Notes: generated by a model not told the origin, from the sequence alone. A stretch of DNA of 6,499 nt from Pseudomonadota bacterium (GCA_022705265.1 JAKJEU010000086.1:1-6499); one strand, 5' to 3'; shown: positions 1 through 6,199, numbered from the stretch's first letter. Translations and numbers: made by a program.

Positions 1-368
1 AGGTTAAAGTTGCCTTCATCATTAATGTCTAAAACCCTATTAGGCAGATTTATTTTTGAAAGATACCAATGGATATATGCACCAGTTTTTCCGTTTGCTG
101 GACCGATTGCGGTATTTCCATTAAATTCATCAACATGAGGAGATTCCAAAACAAGTATTAAAACTTTATTTTGATTTTCTGTTTGATTGATTGTTGTTTC
201 TTGATTTGGTGTAGGTATATTTTCTATTTCATTTCTTATAGATTTCCTAATTCTTCCAACATATTGGTCAGGGCAAGCATTCCTTGCATAATTGTTGTTA
301 TTTCTTTCGGCTTCGGTGGTATTGTTTTCGACGACGTATTTAAAAGTATCATTAAGATTGTTAGGCAT
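1..368 (-). CDS. Unrecognised protein with LESPH/GPANGKTG block, 5' part only
   Basis: The frame is open from the ATG at 366-368 to the left edge, giving 122 codons of an incomplete protein. I chose this ATG because AAGGA lies 7 bases upstream. The in-frame ATGs at 429-431 and 432-434 have no ribosome binding site. The first 65 or so residues are polar and Asn/Gln/Glu rich. A strongly hydrophobic beta-like segment (KVLILVLESPHVDEF) follows, then AIGPANGKTGAYIHWYL. This order of hydrophobic strand, acidic-Ser-Pro-His, acidic, then Gly-Pro...Gly-Lys-Thr-Gly recalls motif A of uracil-DNA glycosylase-fold proteins (a GExPGxxE...G.PF.G.sG pattern). That is a pattern resemblance only, and I do not assign a function. 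The gene is divergent from the AlkD-like gene; the 114 bases between them must hold both promoters. That the frame is a real gene is fairly sure; its role is unknown. Confidence 0.7.
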   Translation of the reverse strand, partial: MPNNLNDTFKYVVENNTTEAERNNNNYARNACPDQYVGRIRKSIRNEIENIPTPNQETTINQTENQNKVLILVLESPHVDEFNGNTAIGPANGKTGAYIHWYLSKINLPNRVLDINDEGNFN

Positions 369-482
369 ATAAATTTCCTTTATTTTTTTTAATTCTTTAA
401 ATTTTGTTGCAAATATATTATCATAAGACATCATAAATAATAAGAAAAACAAATGGTCATAGAAATAAAGTTTTTAATATAG

Positions 483-1178
483 ATGATGAAAATAAAAATC
501 ATAGAAGAAATAAAAAATAACGAAAACACGGAATATGCAAATCATCATTATAAGTTTTTTAAGGCTTTTAAGGGCGGATATGGCGAGGGTGATAAATTTT
601 ATGGTTTAAAAGTCCCAAAACAAAGGGAAATTGCCAAAAAATTTTATAAAGACATAACAAATGAAGAATTAAAAGAGCTAATCAAAGACGAATATCACGA
701 AGTCAGAATGACGGCTTTGTTTATTATGGTTTTAAAATCAAAAAACGAAATGAGCGAGATGGTTAAAATCTATCTTGATAATTTAAAATATGTAAATAAT
801 TGGGATTTGGTGGATTTGTCGGCGTCTTATTTGCTTGGAAAATATGCGTATGAGGAGGGGCGAAGTGATATTTTATATGAATTATCTAAAACCCACCATC
901 TTTGGAGCGAGCGAGTTTCCGTTGTTGCAAGCCATTATTTTATCAAACGAGGCGATTTTGAAATAATATTAAAATTATCAGAACATTTTTTAACCCACAA
1001 ACACGATTTAATGCACAAAGCTTGTGGTTGGATGTTAAGAGAAGTTGGAAAAATTAATGAAAAACCTTTGTTGGATTTTTTAGACAAGCATTACAAAAAA
1101 ATGCCAAGAACCATGCTCCGTTATTCCATCGAAAGGTTAAGTGAGGATAAAAAAGCCCATTACATGAAAAAGGATTAG
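483..1178 (+). CDS. AlkD-family DNA alkylation repair protein (HEAT-repeat DNA glycosylase)
   Basis: A 231-residue cytosolic protein, complete at both ends and of normal length for the family. AlkD enzymes remove positively charged N3- and N7-alkyl purines from DNA without flipping the base, using a superhelix of HEAT-like alpha repeats. The family signatures are visible: FYGLKVPKQREIAKK near residue 39, NNWDLVD at 105-111, LWSERVSVVAS at 140-150, HDLMHKACGWMLREVGK at 174-190 and MPRTMLRYSIERL at 207-219. Trp107, Asp111, Arg144 and Trp183 line up with the Trp/Asp/Arg/Trp substrate-contacting set known in Bacillus cereus AlkD (109, 113, 148, 187), so an active enzyme is likely. Two ATGs occur in tandem at 483 and 486; neither has a clear Shine-Dalgarno, so the exact start is uncertain by one codon. 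The gene stands alone, divergent from the partial gene on the left and convergent with the barrel gene on the right. Confidence 0.93.
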   Translation: MMKIKIIEEIKNNENTEYANHHYKFFKAFKGGYGEGDKFYGLKVPKQREIAKKFYKDITNEELKELIKDEYHEVRMTALFIMVLKSKNEMSEMVKIYLDNLKYVNNWDLVDLSASYLLGKYAYEEGRSDILYELSKTHHLWSERVSVVASHYFIKRGDFEIILKLSEHFLTHKHDLMHKACGWMLREVGKINEKPLLDFLDKHYKKMPRTMLRYSIERLSEDKKAHYMKKD

Positions 1179-1215
1179 GGTTGTTTTAAAGGGTTTAAGA
1201 GTTTATATGAATAAT

Positions 1216-1254
1216 AAAAAAAAGGTTGAAGATTTTTATGTCCTCAACCTTTTT
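1216..1254. terminator. Shared bidirectional terminator between converging genes
   Basis: The arms are GGTTGAAGA at 1224-1232 and TCCTCAACC at 1241-1249, with an 8-base loop. Eight A's (1216-1223) lie on one side and five T's (1250-1254) on the other. In the minus-strand transcript all nine pairs form (one is G-U) and eight U's follow, so it serves the barrel gene best. In the plus-strand transcript one pair becomes A-C and the U run is shorter, so termination after the AlkD-like gene should be weaker. Confidence 0.85.
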
Positions 1255-1277
1255 CTAACAAATGAAAATATTAAATC

Positions 1278-1925
1278 TTAGAAATTAAACTTATAAGATA
1301 AAAGCACTTCATGACCGATTGCATCGCCTTTTGCATTATAATTATTGCTAAGAATATTTTTGTTTAATTCCATTTTACCATAATCAAAATAACGATATCC
1401 TAAACCGATTGAATTTTTTTCGTTTAAATCATAATTAACACCAAAACCAGCATTCCATGCAAAATTTGTTTTATCATCGGAAATACTTAATGCACCATAG
1501 CTTATTTTGGTATCAACAAAAGCCATACCAAGTCCACCACCAATATAAGGAGTGAATTTTGTTTCGTTTTTAAAGTCATAATAAGCATTAATAACTAAGG
1601 TATCGATTGATACTTCGTTATTAACATTTGTTGTGTAACTTTTTTTAACATCGCCACGAGTCATATATTCAAGTTCAGAACGAACAGGAACATTGAATTT
1701 TTTAGAAAAATCATAACCAAAAGCCAAACCAAGATTTACAGTTGAGTCTTTTGCATCAGTGTAATTTGTTGTTGAACCCATATATGTTTCGGTTACTTTT
1801 GAAATTTCAGTAAAATTAACCCCAAGTTTAGGAGAGATATAAAATCCGTCCATTTTGGTTGTTTCAGCTGATGCTATGTTAGTTGTTGCGAACAATATTG
1901 TTGTTGCAAATAAAATTTTCTTCAT
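1278..1925 (-). CDS. Outer membrane beta-barrel protein (OmpA/porin-like small barrel)
   Basis: A 215-residue protein exported through Sec and predicted to sit in the outer membrane. Residues 1-20 form a signal peptide: Lys-Lys, a hydrophobic core, then IASA before ETT, a typical signal peptidase I site. The mature part alternates polar and hydrophobic residues with aromatic girdle positions. It has features usual in 8-stranded barrels: YISPKLGVNF at the start, TPYIGGGLGMAF and FAWNAGFGVNYDL in the middle, GLGYRYFDYG late, and a last strand LLSYKFNF ending in Phe, the Bam recognition signal. No peptidoglycan-binding OmpA C-terminal domain is present. The ATG at 1923-1925 has AAGGA 7 bases upstream. 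Its leader may include the structured RNA at 1981-2172. The 1216-1254 hairpin ends its transcript. The exact subfamily (Omp25/31-like, surface antigen-like or other) cannot be fixed by eye. Confidence 0.88.
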   Translation of the reverse strand: MKKILFATTILFATTNIASAETTKMDGFYISPKLGVNFTEISKVTETYMGSTTNYTDAKDSTVNLGLAFGYDFSKKFNVPVRSELEYMTRGDVKKSYTTNVNNEVSIDTLVINAYYDFKNETKFTPYIGGGLGMAFVDTKISYGALSISDDKTNFAWNAGFGVNYDLNEKNSIGLGYRYFDYGKMELNKNILSNNYNAKGDAIGHEVLLSYKFNF

Positions 1926-1932
1926 TACTTCT

Positions 1933-1937
1933 TCCTT
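1933..1937 (-). promoter_or_regulatory. Ribosome binding site of the barrel gene
   Basis: AAGGA lies 7 bases before the ATG at 1925. It sits directly after the U-rich tail of the hairpin at 1961-1986, so there is almost no room for a complete separate promoter between that hairpin and the gene. Confidence 0.75.
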
Positions 1938-1942
1938 TTTTT

Positions 1943-1986
1943 AAAAAAAATTAAAATAAAGTCGCCGATGTTTTAAAAAAGGCGAC
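1943..1986 (-). terminator. GC-rich hairpin with U-rich tail ending the structured RNA (terminator or attenuator)
   Basis: On the minus strand GTCGCC (1986-1981) and GGCGAC (1966-1961) form a perfect 6-pair GC-rich stem around a 14-base loop. An 18-base tract of only T and A with 15 T's follows (1960-1943). The loop is longer than usual and contains its own U run (1980-1975). The hairpin lies 35 bases before the barrel gene start codon. It either ends an independent small RNA, with partial readthrough, or acts as an attenuator for the barrel gene. Confidence 0.6.
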
Positions 1987-2172
1987 TGGAAGTTAGCAAC
2001 TACACAAAAATAGTGCGACATATTGACCTTGTTTTAAATATAACACAAGGTTTATTTTGCCGCCTTCCAGTCATTTTTTAAGATGACCAAAAGGCATTGC
2101 AAATTTTCGTATTTACACTATTACGTTTTGTGAGAGGTTGCTACACCTCAAAAGAGAGAACTCCTCCCTTTC
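1981..2172 (-). ncRNA. Structured small RNA, candidate 6S-like RNA
   Basis: The minus-strand transcript folds as follows (plus coordinates, 5' arm first). A 5' hairpin pairs 2171-2164 with 2158-2151 (8 pairs). A long closing rod pairs 2149-2145 with 1993-1989, 2143-2137 with 2000-1994, 2132-2127 with 2008-2003 and 2122-2116 with 2015-2009 (25 pairs). An internal bubble comes next. A terminal hairpin pairs 2103-2099 with 2060-2056 and 2095-2083 with 2074-2062 (18 pairs). A small hairpin pairs 2051-2045 with 2032-2026 (7 pairs) on the 3' side of the bubble. Five pairs are G-U only on the minus strand and would be A-C mismatches on the other, which fixes the transcribed strand. Rod, bubble, terminal stem and a small ACCUUG...CAAGGU hairpin in the 3' half are the architecture of 6S RNA, which binds the housekeeping RNA polymerase. 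The 5' hairpin is extra. Structure is well supported; the 6S identity is inference. A cis-acting leader of the barrel gene is the alternative. Confidence 0.6.
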
Positions 2173-2179
2173 AAGGAAA

Positions 2180-2208
2180 ATTTTATAACAAATATTGTTT
2201 AAAATCAA
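2180..2208 (-). promoter_or_regulatory. Sigma70-type promoter of the structured RNA
   Basis: On the minus strand the -35 is TTGATT (2208-2203), followed by a 17-base spacer and the -10 TAAAAT (2185-2180). This puts transcription start near 2172, exactly where the first hairpin of the structured RNA begins. It lies within the spacer after the lptB stop codon, so it would fire independently of the lpt operon. Confidence 0.6.
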
Positions 2209-2243
2209 TGATAAAAGTATAATAAAAAGAGAGTTAAATACCC

Positions 2244-3014
2244 TTACAAAGAGAATTTTTCGCCTAAATATACTTTTTTAACTTGTTCGTTTGATGCGAT
2301 TTGTTCTGGATTTCCTTCCATCAAAACAACACCGTCATAAAGAATATAAGCACGGTCAATGATTTCAAGGGTTTCGCGAACATTATGGTCGGTAATCAAA
2401 ACTCCAAGTCCAAGATATTTAAGTTGAGATACAAGGTCACGAATGTCGCTTACCGCAATTGGGTCAATTCCCGCCAAAGGTTCGTCAAGTAACACAAAAG
2501 AAGGTTTAGCAGCCAAAGTCCTTGCAATTTCAACTCTTCTTCTCTCACCACCTGATAAAGAAATTGCCAAAGAATTTCTTAAATGGCTTACCGAAAATTC
2601 GGCCAATAATTCATCAAGCATAGCGTGTCTTTTATCAAGGTTTGGTTCGGTTACTTCTAAAACCGCCATAATATTTTCTTCGACTGTTAAGGTTCTGAAA
2701 ATCGAAGCTTCTTGGGGCAAATATCCAATACCAAGTTTTGAACGACGATAAATAGGCAATCCAGTAATGTCAACACCATCAACACAAATTTTACCAAAAT
2801 CAGGACGAATAATCCCCGTAACACAATAAAAACAAGTGGTTTTACCAGCACCATTAGGGCCAAGTAACCCGACGGCTTCACCCCGTTTAACATTTAAAGA
2901 AATATTTTTTAAAACAGGTCTTTTTTTATAGCTTTTTCCAATGGAATGAACAAACAATCCACTTTCGCTTGAATCTTTTTTGTTTAAACCGTTTTTATTA
3001 TTAAAGGAACTCAA
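2244..3014 (-). CDS. lptB: LPS export ABC transporter ATP-binding protein LptB
   Basis: A 256-residue cytosolic ATPase that works as a dimer with LptF/LptG to pull lipopolysaccharide out of the inner membrane. All nucleotide-binding elements are present: Walker A GPNGAGKTT at 52-60, Q-loop Gln101 in YLPQEASIF, signature LSGGE at 153-157, Walker B FVLLDEP at 173-179 with catalytic Glu178, D-loop AGIDP at 181-185 and switch His210 in ITDHNVRETL. YLPQEASIFRTLTVEENI is typical of LptB rather than other ABC ATPases. The start codon is TTG at 3014-3012, overlapping the lptA stop by 4 bases (TTGA), with AAGGTGG just upstream. No ATG lies before Walker A. The first 20 residues are a polar extension relative to E. 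coli LptB (241 residues); a TTG at residue 20 is an alternative start. It is the last gene of the operon, and no clear terminator hairpin follows it. Confidence 0.97.
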   Translation of the reverse strand: MSSFNNKNGLNKKDSSESGLFVHSIGKSYKKRPVLKNISLNVKRGEAVGLLGPNGAGKTTCFYCVTGIIRPDFGKICVDGVDITGLPIYRRSKLGIGYLPQEASIFRTLTVEENIMAVLEVTEPNLDKRHAMLDELLAEFSVSHLRNSLAISLSGGERRRVEIARTLAAKPSFVLLDEPLAGIDPIAVSDIRDLVSQLKYLGLGVLITDHNVRETLEIIDRAYILYDGVVLMEGNPEQIASNEQVKKVYLGEKFSL

Positions 3015-3832
3015 TCTTCCACCTTTTGCTTGTTTTCTTGTTTTTTGTTGTCTTTATATTCAGGAATGAAAACACCCTTTACTTTTTCTTTGCCTTTTGA
3101 ATAAAGTTTGCTTATACCTGTTTTCATATTTACAGTTGCATAAGCTCCCGTCAAGATATTTTTGTTTCTTTCGATTTTTATATCGCCTTCAAGCCTTATA
3201 ATCATGGTTTCAAGGTTATATCTTGCGCGCTTTGCATATATTTTTTCACTTTCCCCAGTAAAAACAACATCGTCAAAAGCATCGATATATTGAACTTCAA
3301 GATTTTTGTCACGACCCTCTTTAAAATGAGCAGTCATAGTTTTAGCGGTAACAGTTTTTCCATCGTCTTTGACCACCTTAGCATTTTCTCTTGCAACGGC
3401 CATTTTTTTGTTTTGCCAATATTCAAATATATTAGCAGTCAAAGTATTACCCTTTGTAATAGTTTTAGCAGGTTTACCATTTAAAATCATAACGCCTTGT
3501 TTAATGTCATAAACAATAGAATTACCATAAGCGGTTTCGTTAAGGTTTTTAATAACGATATTTCCATCGCCGTTAACCATATAAATATCATTTTTATTGT
3601 TTTCATTAACATCGTAAAAAGCTTTTAAAATATCAGCATTTAAAGTAACATTGCCTCGCACAGCCTTTGCTTTTCCGTTTGCAATCACAACTTTTTCATT
3701 TTGTTGCCATTCAATGGAATCTTCGGCGGTAATTTCGATTTCCTTGCCATCGTTTTTATTGGTTAAATCAAAACCTTGTGAAAAAGCTTGTGGTGTTAAT
3801 AAAAATATAAAAAATAAAATCTTAAAAACCAT
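3011..3832 (-). CDS. lptA: LPS transport periplasmic protein LptA (OstA-like)
   Basis: A 273-residue periplasmic protein that polymerises into the beta-jellyroll bridge carrying LPS from LptC to LptD. Residues 1-18 form a signal peptide (hydrophobic FKILFFIFLL, then PQAFS before QG). The mature protein starts with EIEITAEDSIEWQQNEKVVIANGKA, the OstA pattern of a strand, 'W', then 'ANGKA'. It continues with repeated hydrophobic beta strands separated by NG and DG turns to about residue 245. A highly charged tail (KDNKKQENKQKVED) closes the protein. It is much longer than E. coli LptA (185 residues), so the jellyroll may be extended. The ATG at 3832-3830 overlaps the lptC stop by 11 bases, and its stop overlaps lptB, so translational coupling of lptC-lptA-lptB is likely. 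Position between lptC and lptB makes the assignment firm despite low sequence conservation. Confidence 0.92.
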   Translation of the reverse strand: MVFKILFFIFLLTPQAFSQGFDLTNKNDGKEIEITAEDSIEWQQNEKVVIANGKAKAVRGNVTLNADILKAFYDVNENNKNDIYMVNGDGNIVIKNLNETAYGNSIVYDIKQGVMILNGKPAKTITKGNTLTANIFEYWQNKKMAVARENAKVVKDDGKTVTAKTMTAHFKEGRDKNLEVQYIDAFDDVVFTGESEKIYAKRARYNLETMIIRLEGDIKIERNKNILTGAYATVNMKTGISKLYSKGKEKVKGVFIPEYKDNKKQENKQKVED

Positions 3833-4475
3833 AATTACCGTCTTTCAATGTCATTTTTGCTTTACCCTTTACCACCATTTTATTACCGTTATCCGTGATT
3901 TTGAAACCTTTACCTTCTATCACACCTTTTAAAGTGGTAATAGTAACTTTTTTATCCCCATTAACTTCTTTTGTATCCGTGTTGATTTCAGCACTTTCCG
4001 TAACCAAAGAATATCCATTGTCGGAAAATATAGCAACATCGCCATTAAATTTAACTTTGTTATTATTTCGATTATATTCGCCGTTTAAAGCCGAAAAAGT
4101 AACAAAAACATCAGAATTTAAGGTTAAATCACCATTTGGTTTTTCAAGCACTATGATGGATTTAGTTTTTTCAAAAGCTCTTAATGCTTTCATGTTAAAA
4201 GGTTGCATTTTTTTATCAAAACTTTGATACAAAGGGTTGTTAATGGTCATTTGATTAACATTTACCTTTGATATTTCATTTATATCAGAAGATATTAAAT
4301 TTTGTTCTTTTTTCAAATGAGGCCATAAAATCATAAACGATATAAGCACACAAGCAAAAGAAGGTAAAAAGAGTTTAAGAAATCTTACAGCTTTTGAATA
4401 TTTTTCAAAATTATAAGACTCCTTAATCTCTTTTGGATAAAATGAGGAATGTTTTTTTAGCTTATTTTCAGTCAA
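3822..4475 (-). CDS. lptC: LPS export ABC transporter periplasmic protein LptC
   Basis: A 217-residue inner-membrane-anchored protein that receives LPS from LptB2FG and passes it to LptA. The N-terminal 30 residues are cytosolic and basic. One membrane segment spans about 32-51 (FLKLFLPSFACVLISFMILW). The remainder is a periplasmic beta-jellyroll. NPLYQSFDKKMQPFNMKALRA at about residue 79 fits the NPxFxGxDxxxxPFxxxA pattern of alphaproteobacterial LptC, and the strands after it repeat the OstA-like 'NGDVAIFSDNGYSLVTE' style. The start is TTG at 4475-4473: an in-frame stop lies 3 bases further upstream, and the first internal Met falls inside the membrane segment. Only a weak GGGA sits about 11 bases before it, so reinitiation after the kdsD stop, 3 bases away, is plausible. 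Confidence 0.93.
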   Translation of the reverse strand: MTENKLKKHSSFYPKEIKESYNFEKYSKAVRFLKLFLPSFACVLISFMILWPHLKKEQNLISSDINEISKVNVNQMTINNPLYQSFDKKMQPFNMKALRAFEKTKSIIVLEKPNGDLTLNSDVFVTFSALNGEYNRNNNKVKFNGDVAIFSDNGYSLVTESAEINTDTKEVNGDKKVTITTLKGVIEGKGFKITDNGNKMVVKGKAKMTLKDGNYGF

Positions 4476-4478
4476 ATT

Positions 4479-5429
4479 TTAAGCAATCCCAGCTTTTAAA
4501 CAATCATGAATATGTAAAAATCCAACAGGCTTAAAGTCTTCAACGACGAAAGCATTTGTGATTTTATTTGTGTTAAGGAAATTCACAGCATCAGAAGCAA
4601 GAATATCTTTTCCCAAAGTTCTTGGATTTGCAGTCATGATATCGCCAACCTTTTTGTTTAAAATATCGTTTGTCATATGTCGTTTAAGGTCACCATCGGT
4701 TATAATCCCGATTAAATTACCTTCTTTATCAATGACGCCAACTGCACCGATATTTTTTCTTGTCATTATTATGATCGTTTCGTCCATAGGAGTATCAATG
4801 AAAACCAAAGGTAAACCTTCTGATTTTGTCATGATATCGCTTACTTTTAACAATTTTTTGCCAAGCTTACCACCTGGGTGAATATTCCTGTATTGTTCTT
4901 TTGAAAAATGTTTCATGTCAAGCAAGCAAAGCCCCAAAGCATCACCTAAAACAAGGTTTATAGTAGTAGAAGTAGTAGGAGCAAGTCCAAGTGGGCAAGC
5001 CTCTTTTGCTTTTGGAATTTCAAAAGTGATATTTGCATTTTTACCCAAAGTACTTTCTTTGTTATTAACAAAAGCATAAAGAGAAATACCAAATCTTTTT
5101 GCAAAGGATATAATATCGTTAAGTTCTGTGCTTTCCCCAGAGTTTGAAAGAGCCAAGATAACATCATCTTTTGTAATCATTCCAAGGTCGCCATGGCTTG
5201 CTTCGGCTGGGTGAATGAAAAATGATGGTGTGCCAATAGATGATAAAGTAGCAGCAATCTTTCTTGCAATATGAGCGCTTTTACCAATGCCAGTGACAAT
5301 TAATCTTCCCTTGCATTCGTAAATGCCATTGACGATGTTTATAAAATCATCATTAAGTTTTTCTTTAAGTTCAATGATGCCTTTTATTTCTGCGTCAATT
5401 ACTTCTTTTGCTCTGTTTATAATATCCAT
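4479..5429 (-). CDS. kdsD: Arabinose-5-phosphate isomerase KdsD (KpsF/GutQ family)
   Basis: A 316-residue cytosolic isomerase converting D-ribulose 5-phosphate to D-arabinose 5-phosphate, the first committed step to Kdo of the LPS inner core. An N-terminal SIS sugar-isomerase domain spans about 30-180, with GIGKSAHIARKIAATLSSIG at 47-66, HPAEASHGDLG at 73-83 and SNSGES at 95-100. Lys50, Glu102, Glu143 and His184 match the E. coli KdsD active set Lys59, Glu111, Glu152, His193 at a constant offset of nine. NIHPGGKLG at 183-190 is a family hallmark. Two CBS domains follow (about 200-252 and 264-316), giving the standard SIS-CBS-CBS layout and length. The ATG at 5429-5427 has AAGGAG 12 bases upstream, a rather long spacing. 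It lies 36 bases after rnd and 3 bases before lptC, linking Kdo supply to LPS transport. Confidence 0.97.
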   Translation of the reverse strand: MDIINRAKEVIDAEIKGIIELKEKLNDDFINIVNGIYECKGRLIVTGIGKSAHIARKIAATLSSIGTPSFFIHPAEASHGDLGMITKDDVILALSNSGESTELNDIISFAKRFGISLYAFVNNKESTLGKNANITFEIPKAKEACPLGLAPTTSTTINLVLGDALGLCLLDMKHFSKEQYRNIHPGGKLGKKLLKVSDIMTKSEGLPLVFIDTPMDETIIIMTRKNIGAVGVIDKEGNLIGIITDGDLKRHMTNDILNKKVGDIMTANPRTLGKDILASDAVNFLNTNKITNAFVVEDFKPVGFLHIHDCLKAGIA

Positions 5430-5465
5430 TTTAATTATTAACTCCTTATTATAAAAATGTATATA

Positions 5466-6080
5466 TTAGTGGCTGAAAATATCAAGATCTTGGAAACCTG
5501 ATACATCAAGCAACGCTCTTGCTGGTAAAAATTCGAAACAAGCATGAGCAAGATGAGCTCTGTTTTCTCTTAAAAGAATTTTTTCAAGTCCTTCTCTTAC
5601 TTTATGTAAATACAAAACATCAGCAGCAGCATATTCAAGTTGTTTTTCACTATATTCGCTTGCGCCCCAATCGGATCTTTGCATTTCTTTTTCAATTTCG
5701 ACATCAGCAAATTCTTTGCACAAAGTTTTAAGGCTGTGATTTTCGGCATTAGTTCTTGCAATTTTTGATGCAATTCTTGTGCAATATATGTTTTTACAAG
5801 CAATTCCAAGATGGAGAAGAATATATGACAAATCAAACCTTGCGTATTGGAAAATTTTTAAAATTTTATCATTGGATAAAACCGCTTTAAGGTTAGGAGC
5901 CTCGTATTCATTTGGTTCAAACCTTATAACATAAGCCTCGCCATCGCCATTAGAAATTTGAAGAGCACAAAGGCGGTCTCTTCCAAGTTTAAGTCCGTTT
6001 GTTTCCGTGTCAATTGCAACCGTATCGCTTGGCACAAAGCTTGAAGGAAGATCTCCAACACAATAATGAATATTAGTCAA
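5466..6080 (-). CDS. rnd: RNase D-like 3'-5' exonuclease (DEDDy), short form
   Basis: A 204-residue cytosolic exonuclease of the DEDDy family; relatives trim tRNA and other stable RNA 3' ends. Exo I is AIDTETNGL with Asp24 and Glu26, Exo II is YARFDLSYI with Asp83, and Exo III is YAAADVLYL with Tyr150 and Asp154 in the Y-x3-D spacing of DEDDy enzymes. Thus all four acidic metal ligands and the tyrosine are present. It lacks the two HRDC domains of E. coli RNase D (375 residues); this short form upstream of kdsD is usual in Alphaproteobacteria. The start is TTG at 6080-6078 with AAGG 9 bases upstream. An in-frame stop sits two codons further up, and no ATG lies near, so TTG is nearly forced. 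It is the first gene of the rnd-kdsD-lptCAB cluster and lies 33 bases after a tRNA-Leu whose precursor could be a natural substrate of such an enzyme (inference). Confidence 0.92.
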   Translation of the reverse strand: MTNIHYCVGDLPSSFVPSDTVAIDTETNGLKLGRDRLCALQISNGDGEAYVIRFEPNEYEAPNLKAVLSNDKILKIFQYARFDLSYILLHLGIACKNIYCTRIASKIARTNAENHSLKTLCKEFADVEIEKEMQRSDWGASEYSEKQLEYAAADVLYLHKVREGLEKILLRENRAHLAHACFEFLPARALLDVSGFQDLDIFSH

Positions 6081-6113
6081 AATTTTTTACCTTTTTTTTA
6101 AAATTATCAAAAT

Positions 6114-6199
6114 TGGTGCCCAGAAGAAGATTCGAACTTCCATATCGGTTAAGATACCAGCACCTGAAGCTAGCGCGTCTACCATTTCGCCATCTGGGC
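6114..6199 (-). tRNA. tRNA-Leu, anticodon CAG
   Basis: An 86-base class II tRNA with encoded CCA at 6116-6114. The acceptor arms GCCCAGA (6199-6193) and TCTGGGC pair perfectly. The D region contains the leucine-type TGGCGAAATGGTAGACGCGC. The anticodon stem is CTAGC/GCTGG around loop TTCAGGT, with anticodon CAG at 6166-6164. The long variable arm begins TATC and ends GATA. The T arm is GGAAG-TTCGAAT-CTTCT. Discriminator A73 fits leucine. It reads CUG, a codon expected to be rare in so AT-rich a genome. Confidence 0.97.

Noticed and set aside
171..392. Plus-strand open frame of 73 codons rich in Phe and Ile
   Set aside because: It lies antisense to the better supported minus-strand gene at 1-368, has no ribosome binding site and its composition is that of a reversed AT-rich coding strand.
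1963..1999. Separate barrel-gene promoter TTGCTA-17-TTAAAA on the minus strand
   Set aside because: The -10 matches consensus at only about half its positions and overlaps the hairpin stem; not strong enough to list as a feature.
1961..2171. Inverted-repeat mobile element (MITE) in the spacer
   Set aside because: The repeats are interrupted, contain strand-specific G-U pairs and lack a flanking target duplication; a folded RNA explains them better.
1981..2172. tmRNA, SRP RNA, RNase P RNA or a known riboswitch class for the structured spacer
   Set aside because: No tRNA-like acceptor/T arm or CCA, no SRP GGAAGG...GCAG-type apical loop, too short for RNase P RNA, and no thiamine, cobalamin, FMN or SAM signature blocks seen.
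2209..2243. Terminator after lptB
   Set aside because: The stretch is U-rich on the minus strand but I find no stem of useful length before the U's.
2443..2751. Plus-strand open frame of 102 codons
   Set aside because: Fully antisense to the ABC motifs of lptB; no promoter, no ribosome binding site and no family pattern. The same holds for plus-strand frames over lptA, lptC, kdsD and rnd.
6114..6199. tRNA-Leu as an integration site
   Set aside because: No integrase gene and no repeated copy of the tRNA 3' end are visible in the window.
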